Assembly: GCA_023253795.1 (NCBI GenBank)
Contig: JALRFG010000063.1
Span: forward strand, 1-9,849
Origin: Methylocystis sp.
GTDB taxonomy: Bacteria > Pseudomonadota > Alphaproteobacteria > Rhizobiales > Beijerinckiaceae
Direction of reading: 5' to 3'
Length of the DNA stretch: 9,849 bases
The notes under the pieces are model-generated. The model had not been told where the DNA came from. It did not search any database and worked only from the letters and a program-made list of their open reading frames with translations. Position 1 is the first letter of the stretch, and each line of letters opens with the position of its first letter. Position numbers and translations under genes: made by a program. Below, in pieces: positions 5,561 through 9,849 of this stretch.

Positions 5561-7843
5561 ATGGCGAAACACGACGAAGCCCCGGCGGGCCGGCCGCTGA
5601 TCTCCGACCGCGAGGCGCTGCTCTTCCATTCGCGGGGACGCCCCGGCAAGCTCGAAGTGGTCGCCACCAAGCCGATGGCGACCCAGCGCGACCTCTCCCT
5701 CGCCTATTCGCCCGGCGTCGCCGCGCCAGTGCTGGCCATCGCCAAGGATCCGTCGCTCGCCTACGACTATACGGCGCGCGGCAATATGGTCGCGGTGATC
5801 AGCAACGGCACCGCCATCCTGGGGCTGGGCGACCTCGGCGCGCTCGCCTCAAAGCCGGTGATGGAAGGCAAGGCGGCGCTGTTCAAACGTTTCGCCGACG
5901 TCGATTCAATCGATCTCGAAGTCGACACCAAAGACATCGAAGAATTTATCACCGCCGTCCGTTATCTCGGCCCCTCCTTCGGCGGCATCAATCTCGAGGA
6001 CATCAAGGCGCCGGAATGCTTCGTGATTGAAGAACGGCTGCGCGAGATGATGGACATCCCGGTCTTTCATGACGATCAGCATGGCACAGCGATCATCTCC
6101 GCCGCCGGCCTGATCAATGCGCTGGCGCTGACGGGCCGCGACATCAAAACAGCAAAGCTCGTCTGCAACGGCGCCGGCGCCGCCGGCATCGCCTGTCTCG
6201 ATCTCGCCAAGGCGCTCGGCTTCGATCCGCGCAACGTCACGCTCTGCGACACCAAGGGCGTGATCTATCATGGCCGCACTGAGGGGATGAACCAGTGGAA
6301 GAGCGCGCACGCCGTGGAGACGAAGGCGCGCACGCTGGCGGAGGCGCTGGAAGGCGCCGATATTTTCTACGGCCTCTCGGTGAAGGGCGCGCTGACGCCG
6401 CAAATGCTGGCCTCAATGGCTCCCAATCCGATCATCTTCGCCATGGCCAATCCGGACCCGGAAATCACGCCGGAAGAAGCGCATGCGATGCGTCCCGACG
6501 CCATCGTCGCCACCGGTCGCTCCGACTATCCAAACCAGATCAACAATGTTCTGGGCTTTCCCTATATCTTCCGCGGTGCGCTCGATGTGCGCGCCAAAAC
6601 CATCAACATGGAGATGAAAATCGCCGCTGCGAAAGCGCTGGCGGAACTGGCGCGCGAAGATGTGCCGGATGAAGTCGCCAACGCCTATCGCGGCGCGCGT
6701 CCTAAATTCGGTCGCGACTATCTGATCCCGGCGCCCTTCGATCCGCGCCTGATTTCGGTTGTGCCGCTAGCCGTCGCGCGCGCGGCGATGGAGTCCGGCG
6801 TCGCGCGGCGTCCGATCGTCGACATGAAAGGCTATCGCGCCGAACTGACGGCGCGGCGCGATCCCGTCGCCGGCCTGATGCAGACGATTTACGAACGCGT
6901 GCGGCGGCATCCCAAACGCGTCGTCTTTGCGGAAGGCGAAGAAGAGCAGGTGCTGCGCGCCGCCGTGAGTTTCGTCAACGAAGGTCTGGGAACGGCCGTG
7001 CTTGTCGGCCGCGAGGATCGCGTGCGCGCCACCGCCGCCAGCGTTGGCGTCGATTTGCCGAAAGGCGTGGAGATTCACAACGCCAAACTCTCGCAGAAAA
7101 ACGCCGATTACGCGCAATTTCTCTATCGTCGTCTGCAACGCAAAGGCTTCCTGCTGCGCGACTGCCAGCGTCTGATCAATCACGACCGCAATCATTTCGC
7201 CGCCGCCATGATCGCGCGCGGCGACGCCGACGCCATGGTCACCGGCGTCACCCGCAATTTTTCGCTCGCTTTGTCGGAAGTGCGTCGCGTCATCGATCCA
7301 CGACCGGGACATCGAATGATCGGCGCGTCGCTCGTTCTGGCGAGAGGCAATGTGGTTCTCGTCGCCGACACGGCGATCACCGAACTGCCGGAGGCGGACG
7401 AACTCGCCGACATCGCCGTTGAAGCGGCGGGCGTTGCGCGCCGGCTGGGCCTCGTCCCCCGCGTCGCTCTTCTCGCCTTCTCGACCTTCGGCTATCCGCC
7501 GGGCGAGCGCACGGCGCGCGTGCAGGAAGCCGTGCGGCTTCTCGATAGTCGGCGCGTCGATTTCGAGTATGAGGGAGAGATGGGCGCGGATATTGCGCTC
7601 AATCGCGAGCGAATGGCCACCTATCCTTTCTCCCGCTTGACCGATGTCGCCAATGTCCTGGTGATGCCGGCGCTGCATTCGGCGGCGATCTCGACGAAAA
7701 TGCTTCAGGAGCTGGGCGGCGCGACCGTGCTCGGGCCATTGATCGTGGGACTGGATAAACCCGTCCAGATCGTTCAACTCGGCGCAACCGACGCCGATAT
7801 CGTCAATATGGCGGCCATCGCCGCCTTTGGCGTCGGCGCCTGA
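5561..7843 (+). CDS. maeB: NADP-type malic enzyme with C-terminal phosphotransacetylase-like domain
   Basis: A 760-residue hybrid malic enzyme, the usual length of MaeB/TME/DME proteins. It oxidatively decarboxylates malate to pyruvate with NAD(P)+ and a divalent metal, linking the TCA cycle to pyruvate, acetyl-CoA and reducing power. Domain order: malic N-terminal domain (about 15-160) with Tyr49 in AYSPGVAAP and Lys104 in MEGKAALFK as the likely acid-base pair; metal ligands in LEDIKAPE (Glu146, Asp147) and FHDDQHGT (Asp171/172); Rossmann domain with GAGAAG at 204-209; a linker near 430-445; then a Pta-like domain from about 450 to the end. In studied MaeB proteins the Pta-like part is not a working transacetylase but senses acetyl-CoA and supports oligomerisation. 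Cofactor preference cannot be read by eye; Hyphomicrobiales often have both an NAD and an NADP version of this architecture. It has its own promoter region and ends ahead of a strong terminator. Confidence 0.95.
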   Translation: MAKHDEAPAGRPLISDREALLFHSRGRPGKLEVVATKPMATQRDLSLAYSPGVAAPVLAIAKDPSLAYDYTARGNMVAVISNGTAILGLGDLGALASKPVMEGKAALFKRFADVDSIDLEVDTKDIEEFITAVRYLGPSFGGINLEDIKAPECFVIEERLREMMDIPVFHDDQHGTAIISAAGLINALALTGRDIKTAKLVCNGAGAAGIACLDLAKALGFDPRNVTLCDTKGVIYHGRTEGMNQWKSAHAVETKARTLAEALEGADIFYGLSVKGALTPQMLASMAPNPIIFAMANPDPEITPEEAHAMRPDAIVATGRSDYPNQINNVLGFPYIFRGALDVRAKTINMEMKIAAAKALAELAREDVPDEVANAYRGARPKFGRDYLIPAPFDPRLISVVPLAVARAAMESGVARRPIVDMKGYRAELTARRDPVAGLMQTIYERVRRHPKRVVFAEGEEEQVLRAAVSFVNEGLGTAVLVGREDRVRATAASVGVDLPKGVEIHNAKLSQKNADYAQFLYRRLQRKGFLLRDCQRLINHDRNHFAAAMIARGDADAMVTGVTRNFSLALSEVRRVIDPRPGHRMIGASLVLARGNVVLVADTAITELPEADELADIAVEAAGVARRLGLVPRVALLAFSTFGYPPGERTARVQEAVRLLDSRRVDFEYEGEMGADIALNRERMATYPFSRLTDVANVLVMPALHSAAISTKMLQELGGATVLGPLIVGLDKPVQIVQLGATDADIVNMAAIAAFGVGA

Positions 7844-7887
7844 GGCCTGTCCATTAAAGCGTCGTCACGAGACAGTTAAACTTCTTC

Positions 7888-7907
7888 AGGCGCGCAGGTG
7901 TGCGCCT
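7888..7907. repeat. Inverted repeat 45 bases after the maeB stop
   Basis: AGGCGCGCA (7888-7896) pairs with TGTGCGCCT (7899-7907) except for one G-T wobble. In RNA this gives an 8-pair stem with a four-base loop. No T-run follows, so it may be a 3'-end stabilising hairpin or pause ahead of the true terminator at 7978-8014. Confidence 0.45.
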
Positions 7908-7977
7908 ATGATCCGGAAAGCATGGAGCAGGCGCAGCCGCTGATGCTGGACGCAAATAATCACATTCTGAAAACAAC

Positions 7978-8014
7978 AAAAATGGCGGCTCTTTCATCAA
8001 GAGCCGCCATTTTT
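7978..8014. terminator. Strong bidirectional rho-independent terminator
   Basis: A perfect 13-base inverted repeat, AATGGCGGCTCTT (7981-7993) and AAGAGCCGCCATT (7999-8011), has the five-base loop TCATC. A-runs lie on the left (7978-7982) and T-runs on the right (8010-8015), so each strand sees a GC-rich stem followed by a U-tract. It sits between maeB and the convergent histidine-rich gene and should end both transcripts. Confidence 0.93.
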
Positions 8015-8030
8015 TAATTCACACGATGAA

Positions 8031-8052
8031 ACGACTGACATCCGTCAGTCGT
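8031..8052. repeat. Perfect hairpin overlapping the stop codon of the histidine-rich gene
   Basis: ACGACTGAC (8031-8039) and GTCAGTCGT (8044-8052) form a 9-pair perfect stem around ATCC. The minus-strand stop codon (8045-8047) and last codons lie in one arm. No U-tract follows directly; the terminator begins 17 bases further on. The pair of hairpins would give the short mRNA a doubly structured 3' end. Confidence 0.75.
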
Positions 8053-8317
8053 GACGATGATGCTTACCCGTTTCCGGATTGTAACGCATCTTGTGATGCG
8101 GCGCATGATAGGGATTCATGTGCTTGAGCTCGCGATGCGGACAGGGGCTCTTCCAGTGACGAACGCCGCGCGCATGATTTTGCGGGCTGGTGGTGACGAA
8201 GCAGCCGTTGTGATGATGGCCATGCTGTGAAGCCACAGCGATCGACGACGTAACACCCATCGCCGCAAATGCGCTGGCGCATACCACTGCATATTTCAGT
8301 ATTTTTTTGCTGAACAT
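8045..8317 (-). CDS. Small secreted histidine-rich protein of unknown function
   Basis: I do not recognise a family. The 90-residue product begins MFSKKILKYA, a basic N-region, followed by a hydrophobic core (about 8-28) and a likely signal peptidase I site after Ala29 (AVA then SQ). The mature part of about 61 residues holds 14 histidines (HGHHH near its start, APHH, KHHRH at its end), two cysteines (Cys39, Cys60) and many basic residues. That composition suggests a periplasmic or extracellular metal-binding peptide for copper, nickel or zinc; this is inference from composition. The ATG at 8317 is chosen because AGGGG lies about 7 bases upstream and the signal peptide then starts correctly; an in-frame ATG at 8359 would add 14 polar residues ahead of it. 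It is single, with its own promoter region (8395-8424) and terminator, and is convergent with maeB. No transporter, sensor or chaperone gene for metals is adjacent. Confidence 0.82.
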   Translation of the reverse strand: MFSKKILKYAVVCASAFAAMGVTSSIAVASQHGHHHNGCFVTTSPQNHARGVRHWKSPCPHRELKHMNPYHAPHHKMRYNPETGKHHRHD

Positions 8318-8394
8318 TTTCCAACCCCTTATTTGTTTCTGTAATTCACGTGTCTGCACATAGCGGCGTAAAATTCAAAAGCCGAAGTAATGGC

Positions 8395-8424
8395 AGGCTA
8401 ATGAGCAGATGATGCAGCTGTCAA
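8395..8424 (-). promoter_or_regulatory. Candidate sigma70 promoter of the histidine-rich gene
   Basis: On the minus strand a perfect -35 TTGACA (8419-8424) is followed after 18 bases by TAGCCT (8395-8400), a modest -10. A start near 8388 would give a leader of about 70 bases ending in AGGGG before the ATG at 8317. The surrounding sequence is notably AT-richer than the rest of the window, as expected for a promoter. Confidence 0.45.
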
Positions 8425-8465
8425 CATATTCAATACATCATGCAATAAATCGCTGCGATGGCGCG

Positions 8466-8483
8466 CATTAAGGCGCCTTAATG
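8466..8483. promoter_or_regulatory. 18-bp perfect palindrome upstream of moaC
   Basis: CATTAAGGCGCCTTAATG is a perfect palindrome with no spacer, which points to a dimeric protein binding site rather than an RNA hairpin. It lies in the divergent gap between the histidine-rich gene and moaC, 57 bases before the moaC ATG and about 40 bases from the -35 of the opposite promoter, so it could control either side. I do not recognise the binding protein. Confidence 0.5.
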
Positions 8484-8540
8484 ATAGGCATTTTGTTGCG
8501 GTCTTGCCTTGGCCGACGCAAAGGCGCACAACTGTTAATC

Positions 8541-9017
8541 ATGACGTCACTCTCGCATATCACCGCCGCCGGCGAGGCGCATATGGTCGATGTCTCGGAC
8601 AAGGCCGACACAAAGCGTCTGGCGCGCGCGCGCGGACGGATCGTGATGGCGCCAGAAACGCTGGCGCTGGCGATCGCCGGTGAAGCCAAAAAAGGCGACG
8701 TCTTTGGCGTCGCCCGGCTTGCCGGCATTATGGCCGCAAAAAAAACCAGCGATCTGATCCCGCTATGTCATCCGCTGCCACTGTCCAGCGTGAGCGTCGA
8801 CATCACGCCGGACGACAGTCTGCCGGGCGTGATCGTCACCGCTGAAACCGGCGTCACCGGCAAGACCGGCGTGGAGATGGAGGCGCTGACTGCCGTCTCG
8901 GTCGCCTGTCTGACAATTTACGACATGCTGAAAGCCGTCGATCGCGGCATGCGGATCGAGGGCGTCGAACTTGTCGCCAAGGAAGGCGGCAAATCCGGCG
9001 TCTGGCGCCGCGACTGA
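8541..9017 (+). CDS. moaC: Cyclic pyranopterin monophosphate synthase MoaC
   Basis: A 158-residue MoaC (E. coli 161). With MoaA it converts GTP to cyclic pyranopterin monophosphate, the first step of molybdenum cofactor synthesis, in the cytoplasm. Conserved blocks: LSHITAAGEAHMVDVSDK (4-21), KKGDVFGVARLAGI (50-63) with catalytic Lys51, LIPLCHPL with His77, TGKTGVEMEALTAVSVA (106-122) and TIYDMLKAV with Asp128 and Lys131, matching the E. coli active-site residues. The ATG at 8541 gives the family N-terminus. An in-frame ATG at 8481 would add 20 residues unlike MoaC, although it has an AAGG 7 bases upstream; no good ribosome site is seen close to 8541 (the nearest AAAGG is about 16 bases away). 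moeA starts 24 bases downstream. In many alphaproteobacteria moaC follows trpC; here it does not. Confidence 0.97.
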   Translation: MTSLSHITAAGEAHMVDVSDKADTKRLARARGRIVMAPETLALAIAGEAKKGDVFGVARLAGIMAAKKTSDLIPLCHPLPLSSVSVDITPDDSLPGVIVTAETGVTGKTGVEMEALTAVSVACLTIYDMLKAVDRGMRIEGVELVAKEGGKSGVWRRD

Positions 9018-9041
9018 CGGCGCGAAGAAAGCAGGATGAAA

Positions 9042-9849
9042 ATGGCTGATCAAAAACTGCTGCCCGTTGATGACGCGCTGTCGCGCGTTCTGGCCGACGC
9101 CAGCCTGCTTGGCGAGGAGACCGTCGATCTGGCGGCGGCGCAGGGTCGCACGCTGACGCGCCATCTGATCGCCACCCGCACCCAGCCGCCGGTCGCCGTC
9201 TCGGCGATGGACGGCTACGCCCTGCGCACCGGCGATTTTCCGGCCGACAATGGTTTTCGGCTGGTTGGCGAAAGCGCCGCCGGCCATGGATACGCCGGAA
9301 CTCTAAAGCCCGGTGAAGTCGTGCGCATTTTTACCGGCGCGCCAGTCCCGGAAGGCGCCGACGCCGTTCTTCTGCAGGAGAACGCCACCGTCGACGGCCA
9401 CACCATTCACGCCAATGAAACCGTGCTGAGCGGCGAGAATATCCGCGCCGCCGGCCTCGATTTCCACGCCGGCGCGCCGGCGCTGCAGGCCGGAACGCGC
9501 CTCGCCGCCGCCGAACTGGCGCTCGCCGCCGCCCTTAATCATGCGCGCCTGCCGGTGGCGCGTCGGCCGCGCGTCGCCCTGCTCGCCTCGGGCGATGAGC
9601 TGGTTCCGCCCGGAACCGAACCCGGTCCGACCCAGATTGTCGCCTGCAACGGTTTCGCCGTCGCCGCCATCGCCCGCGACGCCGGCGCCGAGGTGATCGA
9701 CCTTGGCCTGTTCCGCGACACGCTCGAAGATCTCGAACGCGGCATCCAGCTCGCCCGCGAGGCGAAGGCCGATGTGCTGGTGACGCTCGGCGGCGCCTCG
9801 GTCGGCGACCATGATCTGCTCCGTCCGGCGCTGGCGCGTCAGGGCATGG
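9042..9849 (+). CDS. moeA: Molybdopterin molybdenumtransferase MoeA (3' partial)
   Basis: The open frame runs off the window edge after 269 codons; full MoeA proteins have about 400. MoeA inserts molybdate into adenylylated molybdopterin, the last step of basic Mo-cofactor synthesis. Visible: domain I start LLPVDDALSRVL (6-17), VSAMDGYAL (53-61) with the conserved Asp57, the domain II segment RIFTGAPVPEGADAVLLQE (95-113), and the MoCF-type domain III with VALLASGDELVPPG (178-191), CNGFAVAAIARDAGAEV, FRDTLEDL and LVTLGGASVGDHDLL (246-260). The start at 9042 is preferred over the ATG at 9036, because GCAGG then lies 6 bases upstream rather than touching the start codon; the difference is two residues. 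It is 24 bases after moaC and almost certainly in one operon with it. The missing part should hold the rest of domain III and domain IV. Confidence 0.95.
   Translation, partial: MADQKLLPVDDALSRVLADASLLGEETVDLAAAQGRTLTRHLIATRTQPPVAVSAMDGYALRTGDFPADNGFRLVGESAAGHGYAGTLKPGEVVRIFTGAPVPEGADAVLLQENATVDGHTIHANETVLSGENIRAAGLDFHAGAPALQAGTRLAAAELALAAALNHARLPVARRPRVALLASGDELVPPGTEPGPTQIVACNGFAVAAIARDAGAEVIDLGLFRDTLEDLERGIQLAREAKADVLVTLGGASVGDHDLLRPALARQGM

Noticed and set aside
4612..6030. Long plus-strand open frame of 472 codons
   Set aside because: It runs antisense through the 5' third of mutS and then out of frame through maeB. The product is Arg/Ala/Gly/His-rich with no domain, as expected from GC-rich shadow frames.
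6767..7777. Minus-strand open frame of 336 codons opposite maeB
   Set aside because: Antisense to the well-supported Pta-like domain; its Arg/His/Asp-rich composition and lack of any recognisable motif mark it as a shadow.
7922..8017. 31-codon frame after maeB
   Set aside because: Its last third lies inside the strong terminator stem, there is no convincing ribosome site, and the peptide resembles nothing known.
8064..8324. Alternative minus-strand frame overlapping the histidine-rich gene
   Set aside because: It is the shifted reading of the same region; only the other frame gives a proper signal peptide with AGGGG at the right distance.
9303..9812. Minus-strand open frame of 169 codons opposite moeA
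   Set aside because: Antisense to conserved MoeA domains II and III; Gly/Arg-rich with no motif.

Overview
This window is a GC-rich stretch of bacterial chromosome with tightly packed genes. It most resembles an alphaproteobacterium of the Hyphomicrobiales (Rhizobiales). The reasons are gene order (a pseudouridine synthase tail followed directly by rsmD; moaC followed by moeA), the K/R/P/G-rich tail of the first protein, and the protein sequences themselves. A methylotrophic or Beijerinckiaceae/Methylocystaceae-type host is possible, but the sequence does not prove it. No insertion sequence, phage gene, CRISPR array, tRNA or rRNA was seen.

Layout. (1) 3-731: rRNA modification. The disordered C-terminal tail of an RluB-like pseudouridine synthase (5' part outside the window) is followed by complete rsmD. 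A hairpin and a small palindrome fill the gap to the next gene. (2) 848-1982: three closely spaced plus-strand genes for a DUF2892 membrane protein, an AhpD-like CxxC protein and a flavin nitroreductase. They face a convergent Crp/Fnr-family regulator (1989-2660, minus) across a 6-base gap. This looks like a small redox or electrophile-response module and is the least understood part of the window. (3) 2725-5400: mutS on the minus strand, diverging from (4) 5561-7843: maeB, a two-domain malic enzyme with a phosphotransacetylase-like C-terminus. (5) 7844-8317: a strong bidirectional terminator and a second hairpin lie between maeB and a convergent gene for a small secreted histidine-rich protein of no family I recognise. 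(6) 8318-8540: an AT-richer divergent control region with a good sigma70-type promoter for the histidine-rich gene and an 18-bp perfect palindrome on the moaC side. (7) 8541-9849: moaC and the first two thirds of moeA, molybdenum cofactor synthesis, cut by the window edge.

Most of the window is housekeeping: ribosome maturation, mismatch repair, malate-to-pyruvate conversion and molybdopterin synthesis. The parts worth a second look are the DUF2892/AhpD/nitroreductase/Crp block, the histidine-rich exported peptide with its tandem hairpins, and the palindrome ahead of moaC. I did not find clear evidence of a wholly new multi-gene system; the redox block is the best candidate.
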